Of a DNA stretch of 64,000 nt, positions 53,567 to 62,615 are shown one piece after another. Source of the stretch: Streptomyces sp. NBC_01233 (lineage in GTDB: Bacteria > Actinomycetota > Actinomycetes > Streptomycetales > Streptomycetaceae); the NCBI RefSeq assembly GCF_035989305.1, contig NZ_CP108514.1, forward strand, positions 2,728,501-2,792,500, given 5' to 3'. A program made the position numbers and the translations under genes. Position 1 is the first letter of the stretch. Each line of letters opens with the position of its first letter. The notes beneath the pieces are model-generated. The model had not been told where the DNA came from, made no database searches, and saw only the letters and a program-made list of their open reading frames with translations.

Positions 53567-54034
53567 GTGGACAACAGACAGGCAATCGGATCCTGGCTCT
53601 CCGGCCCCCGCGCGGCCGCCGAGGAGATGGGCGTCGACTTCGGCCATCCGGGTCAGCGGCTGGGCCTGCCCCAGCAGGGACCCGGCTCGGTGGCACGTTT
53701 CGGGCGCCGGCTCGGCGCCGTCGCGATCGACTGGATCGGCTGTCAGCTCATTGCGTACGGGCTGATCACGGGCGGCAACCTGACCGCCGCGGGCAACTGG
53801 ACCCTCTGGCTCTTCCTGGCCCTGAGCGTCCTGACGATCGGCACCGTGGGCTTCACCCCCGGTAAGCGGATCCTCGGACTCCGGGTGATCTCGGAGAACG
53901 GCGGCCGCCTCGGCGTCTTCCGGGTGCTCCTGCGCACGCTGCTGCTGGCCCTGGTCATCCCGGCGCTGATCTGGGACCGCGACGGCCGCGGTCTGCACGA
54001 CCGGCTGGCGCGCGCCGTCCAGGTCCGCATCTAG
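53567..54034 (+). CDS. RDD-family membrane protein
   Basis: The 155-aa protein has the RDD pattern (RFGRRLGAVAIDWIG with Arg and Asp) and three or four hydrophobic helices, followed by TPGKRILGLRV and DRDGRGLHDRLARA. The GTG start lies six bases after TACCGT. RDD proteins are often antiporter-like or accessory; no role is known here. It diverges from glnA, as in other Streptomyces. Confidence 0.9.
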   Translation: MDNRQAIGSWLSGPRAAAEEMGVDFGHPGQRLGLPQQGPGSVARFGRRLGAVAIDWIGCQLIAYGLITGGNLTAAGNWTLWLFLALSVLTIGTVGFTPGKRILGLRVISENGGRLGVFRVLLRTLLLALVIPALIWDRDGRGLHDRLARAVQVRI

Positions 54035-54057
54035 CGGCAGCGGCCCTCACGCACGTG

Positions 54058-54105
54058 ACACAGGGGCGCCCCCCGAGCCGGTCGGCTCGGGGGGCGCCTC
54101 TGTGT
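54058..54105. terminator. Bidirectional terminator, 22-bp stem
   Basis: ACACAGGGGCGCCCCCCGAG and two further bases pair with the right arm (one G-U) around the loop GGTC. It lies between convergent RDD and DUF4191 genes. Confidence 0.88.
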
Positions 54106-54130
54106 CGTATACGAAAATCAGGTGAGCGGA

Positions 54131-54829
54131 TCAGCGCATCTTTCCGCCGCGCGGCATCTTCATGCCCTTGGGCATGGGGCCCTTCGGCAGCGGCATGTTG
54201 CTCATGAGGTCGCCCATGGCACGCAGCTTGTCGTTGATCTCGGTGATCTGCGGACCGGACAGCACGCGCGGCAGCTTGAGCAGGGTGGTGCGCACCTTCT
54301 TGAGCGGCACCTCGCCCTCGCCCGTACCCACGATGAAGTCGTGCACCGGCACGTCCGGCATGATCCGGGCCAGCTTCTTCTTCTCGTTCGCGAGCAGCGG
54401 CTTCACCCGGTTGGGGTTGCCCTCGGCGATCAGCACGACACCGGCCTTGCCGACGGCACGGTGGACGATGTCCTGCTGCCGGGTCATCGCGACGGCCGGG
54501 GTGGTCGTCCAGCCACGGCCCACGTTGTCCAATACGGCCGCGGCCGCGCCCGGCTGTCCCTCCATCTGCCCGAAGGCAGCTCGCTCGGCCCGTCGTCCGA
54601 AGACGATCGCCATCGCGAGGAACGCCACGAGGAGGCCCAGGATGCCCAGGTAGAGCTCGTGCCCGAACAGGAACCCGATCGCAAGAAGGACACCGAAGGT
54701 GACAATTCCCACGCCCGCGACGATCAGACCGACCTTCGGGTCGGCCTTGCGCGTCATCTTGTACGTGAGGGCGATCTGCTTCAGTCGCCCGGGGTTCGCA
54801 GCAGTCTCTGCGTTTGACTTCCTCGCCAT
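54131..54829 (-). CDS. DUF4191 membrane protein
   Basis: The 232-aa protein has a basic N-terminus, two adjacent transmembrane helices (about 35-80) and a cytoplasmic part ending in Met/Pro/Lys/Gly-rich repeats (PKGPMPKGMKMPRGGKMR). DUF4191 is an actinobacterial family of unknown function found beside lipA. TAAACT lies seven bases before the ATG, so it can be leaderless. Confidence 0.9.
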   Translation of the reverse strand: MARKSNAETAANPGRLKQIALTYKMTRKADPKVGLIVAGVGIVTFGVLLAIGFLFGHELYLGILGLLVAFLAMAIVFGRRAERAAFGQMEGQPGAAAAVLDNVGRGWTTTPAVAMTRQQDIVHRAVGKAGVVLIAEGNPNRVKPLLANEKKKLARIMPDVPVHDFIVGTGEGEVPLKKVRTTLLKLPRVLSGPQITEINDKLRAMGDLMSNMPLPKGPMPKGMKMPRGGKMR

Positions 54830-54839
54830 ACAGCGAAGT

Positions 54840-55037
54840 TTACGTGGCCTGCGGGGTTCGGGTAGCCGCGGCCTCAAGTACGTGTTCGGTTTCGACCCGG
54901 TCCTTGGCCCTGCGGCGGTCTTCGAGGACCGCCGTCCAGGCGTTCCGGCGGGCGCCGCTCATCAACAGGGACTCGATGCCCCGGAAGGCGTCGGAGAAGG
55001 ACGGGATGGCGATGGCGCGTACGGGCGCGGCCTGCAT
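54840..55037 (-). CDS. Small conserved protein between lipA and DUF4191 gene, 65 aa
   Basis: The 65-residue basic protein (MQAAPVRAIAIPSFSDAFRGIESLLMSGARRNAW...) has no signal or membrane helix and a central amphipathic region. AAAGGG lies nine bases before the ATG at 55037. Gene order lipA - this gene - DUF4191 is conserved in Streptomyces as I recall it. Function unknown. Confidence 0.75.
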   Translation of the reverse strand: MQAAPVRAIAIPSFSDAFRGIESLLMSGARRNAWTAVLEDRRRAKDRVETEHVLEAAATRTPQAT

Positions 55038-55080
55038 GATGTCGATCCCTTTCACGGAACTCGCGTCGGCAGTGCTTCTA

Positions 55081-55128
55081 ACGTGCGTGCGTGCGTGCGT
55101 GCGTACTGCGGTACGTGCGTACCGCAGT
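55081..55128. repeat. GTGC microsatellite followed by a 10-bp hairpin
   Basis: GTGC is repeated about five times (55083-55102), then ACTGCGGTAC and GTACCGCAGT pair perfectly across GTGC (55105-55128). It lies upstream of the 65-aa gene and downstream of lipA. Confidence 0.75.
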
Positions 55129-55219
55129 GTGTGCGGTGCGTGGACCCAGCGTCACTGATTGGTGTTACCAGCGCATGACCTGTCGGTCAAACGTGACGAA
55201 ACATTGACGCGGCCCGCCG

Positions 55220-55239
55220 GGCTCTTCCTGAAAAGAGCC
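55220..55239 (-). terminator. Short hairpin downstream of lipA
   Basis: GGCTCTT and AAGAGCC form a 7-bp stem across six bases, 53 bases after the lipA stop. It is weak compared with the other terminators here. Confidence 0.5.
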
Positions 55240-55291
55240 TAGGGGCCGCGCCGACGCGGTGTTACCGACTAGTAAGCCTTTGTGCCCGAGT

Positions 55292-56242
55292 TCACACGCT
55301 CGCGGCGCGCTTCTCCATCGCCTGGTTGTAGAGACGCCCGGCCCGGTACGACGAGCGGACCAGCGGGCCCGACATCACACCGGAGAAGCCGATCTCCTCG
55401 GCCTCCTTCGCCAGCTCGACGAACTCGGCCGGCTTCACCCAGCGCTCGACGGGGTGGTGCCGCGGCGAGGGCCGCAGGTACTGGGTGATGGTGATGAGCT
55501 CGCAGCCGGCCTCGTGCAGGTCCTTCAGGGCCTGCGAGACCTCCTCGCGCTCCTCGCCCATGCCGAGGATCAGGTTCGACTTGGTGACGAGGCCGTAGGC
55601 GCGGGCCTTGGTGATCACGTCGAGCGAGCGCTCGTAGCGGAAGCCGGGACGGATCCGCTTGAAGATCCGCGGCACCGTCTCGACGTTGTGCGCGAAGACC
55701 TCGGGGCGGGAGGCGAAGACCTCCTCCAGCAGCTCGGGGACCGCGTTGAAGTCGGGGGCCAGCAGCTCGACCTTGGTGTGGCCGGTCTCACGGCCCGCCG
55801 TCTGCTGGTGGATCTGGCGCACGGTCTCCGCGTACAGCCAGGCGCCGCCGTCGGCCAGGTCGTCGCGCGCGACGCCGGTGATGGTGGCGTAGTTCAGGTC
55901 CATGGTGACCACGGACTCGCCGACACGGCGCGGCTCGTCCCGGTCCAGGGCCTCGGGCTTGCCCGTGTCGATCTGGCAGAAGTCACAGCGCCGGGTGCAC
56001 TGGTCGCCACCGATGAGGAAGGTGGCCTCGCGGTCCTCCCAGCATTCGTAGATGTTCGGACAGCCGGCTTCCTGGCACACCGTGTGCAGTCCTTCGCCCT
56101 TCACCAGGGCCTGCATCTTGGTGTACTCGGGACCCATCTTCGCCCGGGTCTTGATCCACTCGGGCTTGCGCTCGATGGGGGTCTGGGCGTTACGGACCTC
56201 CAGGCGCAGCATCTTGCGTCCGTCGGGTGCGACTGCGGACAC
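55292..56242 (-). CDS. lipA: Lipoyl synthase
   Basis: LipA (316 aa) inserts two sulfurs into octanoyl groups on lipoyl domains. It has the auxiliary cluster motif [12 protein letters not shown] and the radical-SAM motif CTRRCDFC. The start is a GTG. lipB lies 110 bases upstream on the same strand. It supplies the lipoyl groups required by the two-lipoyl-domain E2 encoded at 43534. Confidence 0.98.
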   Translation of the reverse strand: MSAVAPDGRKMLRLEVRNAQTPIERKPEWIKTRAKMGPEYTKMQALVKGEGLHTVCQEAGCPNIYECWEDREATFLIGGDQCTRRCDFCQIDTGKPEALDRDEPRRVGESVVTMDLNYATITGVARDDLADGGAWLYAETVRQIHQQTAGRETGHTKVELLAPDFNAVPELLEEVFASRPEVFAHNVETVPRIFKRIRPGFRYERSLDVITKARAYGLVTKSNLILGMGEEREEVSQALKDLHEAGCELITITQYLRPSPRHHPVERWVKPAEFVELAKEAEEIGFSGVMSGPLVRSSYRAGRLYNQAMEKRAASV

Positions 56243-56352
56243 GACCGGCTCCCTGTGACTTCGATTGTTCGGGCGCCCACCAGGGTACGCCCGTAATTTC
56301 GTACGCTCTTACGTCGGCCAACCTGCGAGGGGCCGACCGCATTCCCGACGTG

Positions 56353-57153
56353 TCAGGCGCCGGCCGCCGGCTCTATTTCGCGGGGCCGCAGCTCCGCGTG
56401 CTCCAGTACGTCCTTCAGGTGCCGTTCGACGACGGGCAGCACCTCGGCGATGGTGATCTCGCGGCCCAGCTCGCAGGAGAGCGAGGTCACACCGGCGTCC
56501 CGGATGCCGCAGGGCACGATCCGGTCGAACCAGGTGTTGTCCGGGTTCACGTTGATCGCGAAGCCGTGCATGGTGACGCCCTTCGCGACCCGGATGCCGA
56601 TCGCGGCGAGCTTGCGGTCCTCGCGGCGCTGGCCGGCGTTGGACGGCGCGTACTCGGGGCCGTTGAGCCGGGCGTCGAACTCCTCGTCGTGCAGCCGCGG
56701 GTCGAGGTCGAGGGAGAGCCCGCCGATCATGGGGCGGTCCTCGACCGGGTCCCCGAGGACCCAGACGCCGCTGCGGCCCTCGACCCGGGTGGTCTCCAGG
56801 CCGAACTCGGCGGCGGTGCGGATCAGCGCGTCCTCCAGGCGGCGGACGTGCGCGACCACGTCCACCGGGCGGGGCAGCTTCATGATCGGGTAGCCGACCA
56901 GCTGGCCCGGGCCGTGCCAGGTGATCTTGCCGCCGCGGTCCACGTCGACGACGGGCGTGCCGTCGAGCGGGCGCTCGCTGGGGTCGGTGCGCCGGCCCGC
57001 CGTGTAGACCGGCAGGTGCTCCAGCAGCAGGCAGGTGTCGTCGATCTCGTCCGCGAAGCGGGCCGCGTGCACCCTGCGCTGTTCTTCCCAGGCCCGGGTG
57101 TACTCGACGGATTCCGGCCCGAAGCCCAGATGGACAAACCCAAGCTCAGCCAC
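56353..57153 (-). CDS. lipB: Octanoyl-[ACP]:protein N-octanoyltransferase
   Basis: LipB (266 aa) transfers octanoyl from acyl carrier protein to lipoyl-domain lysines. It shows [17 protein letters not shown] and the catalytic Cys in [14 protein letters not shown], with the Lys in [16 protein letters not shown] lies eight bases before the GTG start. Confidence 0.97.
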   Translation of the reverse strand: MAELGFVHLGFGPESVEYTRAWEEQRRVHAARFADEIDDTCLLLEHLPVYTAGRRTDPSERPLDGTPVVDVDRGGKITWHGPGQLVGYPIMKLPRPVDVVAHVRRLEDALIRTAAEFGLETTRVEGRSGVWVLGDPVEDRPMIGGLSLDLDPRLHDEEFDARLNGPEYAPSNAGQRREDRKLAAIGIRVAKGVTMHGFAINVNPDNTWFDRIVPCGIRDAGVTSLSCELGREITIAEVLPVVERHLKDVLEHAELRPREIEPAAGA

Positions 57154-57229
57154 CGCAGCGCCTCCTCGTTGAACCTGCTGTGTGCACGTACTTCACTGAG
57201 CAAGGGTACGGCGACCCGTGCGGGCCCCT

Positions 57230-57550
57230 TCAGGGCCCCGGGCCGGGCTCCGCGGCGGGCCCCGGCGCGAGCTCCGGGCCGGGCGACGGCGGCGGCCACG
57301 GCAGCTGCTTCGGCCGGCGCCGGCCCTTCGGCGGCCGGTCCGGGTCCTCGTCCGCGCGCGGCAGCCGCCGGTGCCCCTCCGCATGGTCGTTGACCCAGCC
57401 GCACACCCCGCACGCGTACCGCCCGTCGAGCCCCGCGATGTAGGTGCCGCAGCGCCGGCACTCCGCCTCGGTCAGTTCGGGCGGCGGCAGCGGTGCGGTG
57501 GATTCGGTTCGCTCCTCGGGGAGGTGCGCCCTGTGGGGCCGAGGGGTCAT
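57230..57550 (-). CDS. Small zinc-ribbon protein
   Basis: The 106-aa protein has two CxxC pairs (CRRCGTYIAG, then ACGVCGWV) forming a likely zinc ribbon at about 35-55, then a Pro/Gly-rich tail. TAGGCT lies seven bases before the ATG at 57550, so it is probably leaderless. It diverges from the TPR regulator. Role unknown; nucleic-acid binding is possible. Confidence 0.75.
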   Translation of the reverse strand: MTPRPHRAHLPEERTESTAPLPPPELTEAECRRCGTYIAGLDGRYACGVCGWVNDHAEGHRRLPRADEDPDRPPKGRRRPKQLPWPPPSPGPELAPGPAAEPGPGP

Positions 57551-57724
57551 GGCCCGCAGCCTATGCGGGCGGAGGGGGGGCGGTCCGTAAAGAGCCCTCC
57601 GCATTCTGCACACGATCGGATGAATGTGGGGCAGAGAGGGCGGCATGAGCGAAGTTCGCCGCTACATTCACGCCGTTCACAGGGCCGGGACTCCGGTCCG
57701 TCACGTCAGGAGACCGTGGAGCCG

Positions 57725-59164
57725 ATGACGGAACGACCTGCCCAGCGCGTCCCCAACCGGCAGCTCGCGGCGCTGATCGCGGAAGCCGGGTTCTCCAACG
57801 CCGGGCTCGCCCGCCGCGTCGATCAGCTCGGCCTGGAGCACGGTCTCGATCTGCGGTACGACAAGACCTCCGTGACCCGATGGCTGCGCGGGCAGCAGCC
57901 GCGGGGGACCACCCCCGCACTGATCGCGGAGGTCTTCACCCGGCGCCTGGGGCGGCGGCTGTCCGCACAGGACCTGGGGCTGGACGCCTGCGCGCCCGTG
58001 TACGCGGGTCTGGAGTTCGCGGCCACGCCGGAGGAGGCCGTGGACATCGCGAGCGGTCTGTGGCGCAAGGACTCCGGCTCGCACGCCGAGCTCCGGAAGA
58101 TCGCCTTCACCCCGGCCGGGCTGGTCGTGCCCAGCCGGGACTGGCTGATCGGGCGGTCCGACGAGCGGGTGGGCCGGGGCGCGGACCAGGCGGCGGCCCG
58201 CGTCCCGGTGCAGGGCCGGGCCACGGTGCCCCGGCAGCGGCAGATCGACCGGGGGCCCGGGCAGCGGGTGACCGGCGGGGACATCGCCGCGCTGAGGTCG
58301 GTGAGCGAGCTGTTCCGCACCCTCGACCACGCCTACGGCGGCGGGCACGCCCGGCAGGCGCTGGTGCGCTACCTGGAACACGAGGCCGAGCCGATGCTCC
58401 GCGGCACCTACGGCGAGACCACCGGGCGGCGGCTGTTCTCGGCCGCCGCCGATCTGACCCGGCTCGCGGGCTGGACCTCGTACGACATCGCCGCGCACGG
58501 GCTCGCCCAGCGGTACTTCGTGCAGGCCCTGCGGCTGGCGCAGGCGGCCGGGGACCGCCCCTACGGCTCGTACGTGCTGGTCACCATGAGCCGGCAGGCG
58601 GTCTACCTCGGCCACGGCCGGGAGGCGGTGCAGCTGGCCCGGGTGGCCCAGCAGGGCGTCGGCTCCGGCCCGCCGCCGGTGGTGCAGGCGCTGCTGCACG
58701 CGGCGGAGGCGCGGGGGCACGCCGTGCTCGGCGAGGTCCGGGCGTCGACGGCCGCACTGGTGCGGGCCGAGCGTGCGCTGGGCGCGGCCCGGCCGGGGGA
58801 CGACGTACCGCACTGGGCGCGGTTCTACGACGAGGCGCAGCTCGCGGACGAGTTCGGGCACTGCCACCGGGACCTCCAGCAGTACCGGGCGTCGGCCCAG
58901 CACGCGGAGCGGTCCCTGCAGCTGAGGGCGCCGGGGTACGCGCGGTCCCGGCTGTTCTGCCGGGTGGTGCTGGCCACGGCCCGGCTGGGGCTGGGCGAGC
59001 TGGACCAGGCGTGCGCGCTGGGCGCGGAGGCGGCGCAGCAGGCGTCGGAGATGCGCTCGGTGCGCGCGGTGGAGTACGTACGGGACTTCGAGCGGCGGCT
59101 GGAGCCGTACCGGGACGCGTCGGCCGTGCGGACGTACCGGGACCGGGTGGCAGCGTTGTCGTGA
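57725..59164 (+). CDS. HTH/TPR-type Streptomyces regulator
   Basis: The 479-aa protein starts with an XRE-like region (about 5-75; PNRQLAALIAEAGFSNAGLARRVDQLG, KTSVTRWLRGQQPRG) followed by helical repeats of the TPR type (about 180-470; RQALVRYLEHEAEPML, AHGLAQRYFVQALRLAQAAGD). Regulators of this form control development or secondary metabolism in Streptomyces, but I cannot assign a named orthologue. A GTG nine bases upstream has AGGAG only three bases before it and is an alternative start. Confidence 0.85.
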   Translation: MTERPAQRVPNRQLAALIAEAGFSNAGLARRVDQLGLEHGLDLRYDKTSVTRWLRGQQPRGTTPALIAEVFTRRLGRRLSAQDLGLDACAPVYAGLEFAATPEEAVDIASGLWRKDSGSHAELRKIAFTPAGLVVPSRDWLIGRSDERVGRGADQAAARVPVQGRATVPRQRQIDRGPGQRVTGGDIAALRSVSELFRTLDHAYGGGHARQALVRYLEHEAEPMLRGTYGETTGRRLFSAAADLTRLAGWTSYDIAAHGLAQRYFVQALRLAQAAGDRPYGSYVLVTMSRQAVYLGHGREAVQLARVAQQGVGSGPPPVVQALLHAAEARGHAVLGEVRASTAALVRAERALGAARPGDDVPHWARFYDEAQLADEFGHCHRDLQQYRASAQHAERSLQLRAPGYARSRLFCRVVLATARLGLGELDQACALGAEAAQQASEMRSVRAVEYVRDFERRLEPYRDASAVRTYRDRVAALS

Positions 59165-59276
59165 CCCTGCGGGTCGGCTGCCAGGGGCTCTGCCCCGGTC
59201 CCCCGCGCCTCAGACGCCGGCCGGGCTGGAATCGCCGTGCGCGGCCCTGAAGCGCGGGGCGGTTGTGGGGTGGTTC

Positions 59277-60548
59277 TCAGGCCGCCACCGGAAGTGCGGG
59301 CTCCGGGGTGGCCGGGAGCGGGATGCCGAAGTCGCGCAGGAGGGCGCCGGTGGCCCGGCGGGCCGAGTGCAGGGCGCCCTGGACGGTGTTGGCGTCCCGG
59401 TGGTCGCCGCACACGTACAGCCCGGCCAGTACGCGTACCGGGCGTCGCAGGTCGTGGGGCGGGGGCATGGCGGGGACGGCCTCCGGGGTGTGGTGGACGG
59501 CCAGCAGCTCCCACTCCCGGGTTGCGGTGCCGTAGAGCCGGGCGAGGCGCGAGGCGACCGTGCGCGCGGGCGGCGGCGGCCCGAGCACGGTCGTGGTGAC
59601 CAGGCTCCGGCCGGCCGGGGCCCGTGTCGGGTCGACCGCGCTCATCACGGCGGTGTGCGAGACGGGCCAGTCGGGGGCCCCGTCCAGGAGCAGCGAGCCG
59701 TCCCGGGGCAGGGGTGCGGCGGTGGCGTGGTGCAGGACGGTGACCTCGTGGAAGGCGGGCACGCGCAGGCCGGGCAGCAGCTCGGCGGCGGCGCGGGCGC
59801 CGGTGGCGAGGAGGACGGAGCGGCAGCTGAAGTCGCCGTGCTCCTCGGTGGTGACCAGGTTCGTCGCCACCGACCGGACCCGGACCCCGGTCCGGACGGT
59901 TCCGGGCGGCAGGGCGGCGGCGAGCTGGTCGGGCAGGGCCGCCGCGCCCCCCTCGGGCACCGCGAGGCGGCCGCGGGCGAAGGTGCGCAGGGCGAGGTCC
60001 GCGACCCGGCTGGAGGTGGTGAGCTCCGGATCGCGGAGCAGGGCCGCGAGCAGCGGCCGGAGCACCCCGTTGAGGGTGCGCGGCGGCAACCCGCGCGAGC
60101 GCAGGGCGGTGTGCGCGGTGCGTTCGGGACGGGCGAGCAGTTTGTCCTCGGGCAGGGCGGCGAGCCGGCCGAGGGCGGCACTGAGCCGGGCCTGGTCGAG
60201 GGAGCCGCTGGCGAGGGCCCGGGCCGGGGTGAGCGCCCCGGCCCGCAGCTGTTTGCCGTCGGTGTGGACCAGGACCCCGGGCACGAAGGGGCGCAGGGCC
60301 AGGGCCTGCAGGCCGGGGGTGCGTTCGAGCTCCGTGTACGAGGTGTTGAGCAGCTGGCCGATCCGGTCCAGCCGGAACCCGTCGGCCGACTCGGTGGCCA
60401 TCCGGCCGCCGGGGTCGTCCGCGGCCTCCAGGACGGTGACCGTGACTCCCGCTGCGATCAGGTGCTGCGCGGCCGCGAGTCCTGAGACTCCGGCTCCTAC
60501 GATGACGACGTCCGCATGGTGCGCGGCATGGTGTGCGCTGCTGAGCAC
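59277..60548 (-). CDS. FAD-dependent amine-oxidase/phytoene-desaturase-like protein
   Basis: The 423-aa protein has the FAD dinucleotide motif VVIVGAGVSGLAAAQHL and the GGRMAT motif, with the C-terminal GLYVCGDHRDANTVQGAL FAD contact. The fold matches NAD(P)-binding flavoproteins such as protoporphyrinogen oxidase and phytoene desaturase. The GTG start lies just after GGGAGGGG. A phased array of CGGTCGCA repeats is upstream. The substrate is unknown. Confidence 0.88.
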   Translation of the reverse strand: MLSSAHHAAHHADVVIVGAGVSGLAAAQHLIAAGVTVTVLEAADDPGGRMATESADGFRLDRIGQLLNTSYTELERTPGLQALALRPFVPGVLVHTDGKQLRAGALTPARALASGSLDQARLSAALGRLAALPEDKLLARPERTAHTALRSRGLPPRTLNGVLRPLLAALLRDPELTTSSRVADLALRTFARGRLAVPEGGAAALPDQLAAALPPGTVRTGVRVRSVATNLVTTEEHGDFSCRSVLLATGARAAAELLPGLRVPAFHEVTVLHHATAAPLPRDGSLLLDGAPDWPVSHTAVMSAVDPTRAPAGRSLVTTTVLGPPPPARTVASRLARLYGTATREWELLAVHHTPEAVPAMPPPHDLRRPVRVLAGLYVCGDHRDANTVQGALHSARRATGALLRDFGIPLPATPEPALPVAA

Positions 60549-60622
60549 GTGCCCCTCCCCGAGGTCGGCGCGGCTGTGTGGGGATCCTCCTTCCCCCAAC
60601 CGGCTCCACGGGAACCCGAGTT

Positions 60623-60696
60623 CGGTCGGGTATTACGGTCAACTCCGGTCGCACGACGGTCGCATCCGGGTCACGAACGGTCGCACGGCGGTCGCA
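60623..60696. repeat. Helically phased CGGTCGCA repeat array
   Basis: Exact CGGTCGCA copies start at 60646, 60657, 60678 and 60689. Partial copies start at 60623 (CGGTCGGG), 60636 (CGGTCAAC) and about 60667 (CGGGTCAC). From 60636 on, successive starts are 10-11 bases apart, about one helical turn. The array lies 75-150 bases upstream of the flavoprotein start and looks like a multi-site operator. Confidence 0.75.
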
Positions 60697-60722
60697 CGCC
60701 GCGGGTCCTGTGGTCCCGTCGC

Positions 60723-61610
60723 TCAGAGGGCGGCGCGGATGGCCTGCTCGATGCCGGGGTCGCGGAAGGCGAAGCCGGACTCCAGCAGCCGCGCGGGACG
60801 GGCCCGCTGACTGCCCAGCACGTCCCCGGAGAGCTCACCGAGCACGATGCGCAGGGCCGGCGCCGGGACGTGCAGCAGGGCGGGCCGGCGCAGCACCCGG
60901 CTCATGGCCGCGGTGACCTGGCGATTGGTCAGCGGCTCGGGGGCCGTGAGGTTGACGGGGCCTTCGATGCCGGGGGTGTCGATGATGTGGCGCAGGGCCG
61001 CGACCTCGTCCCGGAGGGAGATGTACGACCAGTACTGGCGGCCGTTGCCGAGCCGGCCGCCGAGACCGGCACGGAAGAGGGGGAACATCCGGCCCCAGGC
61101 GCCGCCCTCGCGGGCGACGACCAGGCCGGTACGGGCGAAGGCGGTCCGGATCCCGGCGTCCCGGGCGGGCGCGGCGGCCGCCTCCCACTCCACGCAGACC
61201 GAGGGCAGGAAGCCCTGCCCGGCGGGGGTGTCCTCGTCGACGGCCCGGTCGCCGGTGTCCCCGTAGTAGCCGACGGCGGAACCGCTGACGAGCACGGCCG
61301 GCGGCTCGTCGAGCGCGGCCACGGCCCGGGCGATCGCGGCGGTCCCGAGCACCCGGCTGTCCCGGATCTCCTTCTTGTACGCGGCCGTCCACCGGTGGTC
61401 CCCGACGCCGGCCCCGGCCAGGTGCACGACGGCCCCGCAGCCGGCCAGCCCCGCGGGGTCGACGGACCCGCGCGCCGGATCCCACCGCGCCTCGTCCGCG
61501 CCCACCGGCTCCCGCCGCACGAACCGCACCACTTCGTGCCCGTCCGCCCGGAGGGACCGCACGAGTGCACTGCCGATGAGCCCGGTCGCGCCGGTGACTG
61601 CGATACGCAT
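60723..61610 (-). CDS. TIGR01777 family epimerase (YfcH-like, extended SDR)
   Basis: The 295-aa protein has an NAD(P) motif GATGLIGSAL, then VHLAGAGVGDHRW, VSGSAVGYYG with the YxxxK-type region weakened, and a C-terminal DUF1731 segment (PALRIVLGELSGDVL). Family TIGR01777 proteins are predicted sugar-nucleotide epimerases of unknown substrate. The ATG follows CAGGAT by six bases. It is separate from the flavoprotein gene by the repeat array. Confidence 0.92.
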   Translation of the reverse strand: MRIAVTGATGLIGSALVRSLRADGHEVVRFVRREPVGADEARWDPARGSVDPAGLAGCGAVVHLAGAGVGDHRWTAAYKKEIRDSRVLGTAAIARAVAALDEPPAVLVSGSAVGYYGDTGDRAVDEDTPAGQGFLPSVCVEWEAAAAPARDAGIRTAFARTGLVVAREGGAWGRMFPLFRAGLGGRLGNGRQYWSYISLRDEVAALRHIIDTPGIEGPVNLTAPEPLTNRQVTAAMSRVLRRPALLHVPAPALRIVLGELSGDVLGSQRARPARLLESGFAFRDPGIEQAIRAAL

Positions 61611-61655
61611 GCCCCCATCCTGCCGGGCATCACGACACGGCGCTCCGCACCCGCG

Positions 61656-61776
61656 CCTCAAACGCCGGCGGGGCTGGAAAATCCAGCCCCGCCGGCGTTG
61701 AGGCGTGGGGGTCCCCCCGGACGGAGTCTGGGGGAGGGTCCAGGGCAGCGCCCCGGGGCCGGCGGAGCCCGGTTCA
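61656..61776. repeat. Dispersed palindromic element, copy D with terminator
   Basis: A 48-nt near-perfect palindrome (61656-61703, CCTCAAACGCCGG and its complement at the ends, AAA loop, one bulge) is followed by a right part that matches copy C without its far end. The element runs up to the stop codon of the VIT gene. The palindrome would end VIT transcription. Confidence 0.72.
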
Positions 61777-62526
61777 GACGGTGCCGAGCCAGGTGCCCAC
61801 CGCGTAGGTGACGGCCATCGCCAGCGCGCCCCCGGCCACGTTGCGCAGGACGGCCCGCGGCACCGGTGCCGCGCCCAGCCGCGCGCTGAGCACCCCGCAC
61901 AGGGTGAGCGCGGCGAGAACGGCCGCCACCGTCACCGGCACCCGCGCGGACGGCCCCGGCAGGACGATCGCCAGCAGCGGCAGCACCGCCCCCACCGTGA
62001 AGGCGACGAGGCTGGCGAAGGCCGCGTGCCAGGGATTGGCCAGCTCGTCGGGGTTGATCCCCAGCTCCACCCGGGCATGCGCCCGCAACGCGTCGCGCCG
62101 CGTCAGCTGCTCGGCCGCCTCCCGCGCCACTCTCCGGCTCAGCCCCCGCGCGGCGAGCAGCTCGGTGAGTTCGTCGAGCTCCGCCTCCGGCTCCTCGGCC
62201 AGTTCCCGCCGTTCCAGGTCCAGCGCGGCCCGTTCCGAATCCCGCTGCGAGCTGACGGAGACGTACTCCCCCGCCGCCATCGACAGCGAGCCGGCCAGCA
62301 GCCCGGCGACGCCCGCCGTCAGGATCGCGGAGCGGGAGGTGGTGGCCCCGGCCACGCCGACGACCAGGCCCGCGGTGGAGATGATCCCGTCGTTGGCGCC
62401 GAGCACTCCCGCGCGCAGCCAGTTGAGCCGCGTGCTGATCTCCGCGCTCTGCGCGCCGTCGCCCGTGCCGTGTGCCTCGATGTGCGCCCGGCTGGGCGCC
62501 TTCCCCGAGCCCTCGTCTGCCGTCAC
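61774..62526 (-). CDS. VIT1/CCC1 family transporter
   Basis: The 250-aa protein has the VIT pattern: LRAGVLGANDGIISTAGLVVGVAGA, then AAGEYVSVSSQRDSE, an acidic/charged cytoplasmic domain (ELAEEPEAELDELTELLAARG) and three C-terminal helices. Family members move Fe2+ or Mn2+ out of the cytoplasm. The GTG at 62526 with GGGAAAG upstream is taken; a GTG 36 bases earlier would add 12 residues. Its 3' end merges with a dispersed repeat. Confidence 0.92.
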   Translation of the reverse strand: MTADEGSGKAPSRAHIEAHGTGDGAQSAEISTRLNWLRAGVLGANDGIISTAGLVVGVAGATTSRSAILTAGVAGLLAGSLSMAAGEYVSVSSQRDSERAALDLERRELAEEPEAELDELTELLAARGLSRRVAREAAEQLTRRDALRAHARVELGINPDELANPWHAAFASLVAFTVGAVLPLLAIVLPGPSARVPVTVAAVLAALTLCGVLSARLGAAPVPRAVLRNVAGGALAMAVTYAVGTWLGTV

Positions 62527-62615
62527 GCCACCACTTTCCCGGCTGGGGCCGTACGAGGCCACCCGGCGGGCCGGTCCGGGGTGCGCGGGTCCGTCCCGCG
62601 TACCAGGGTGGAAGG

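Noticed and set aside
55105..55128. Link between this hairpin and the CCGCAGTACTGCGG palindrome at 20606
   Set aside because: They share CTGCGG/GTAC pieces, but arm length and spacing differ, and such G/C-rich palindromes are expected by chance.
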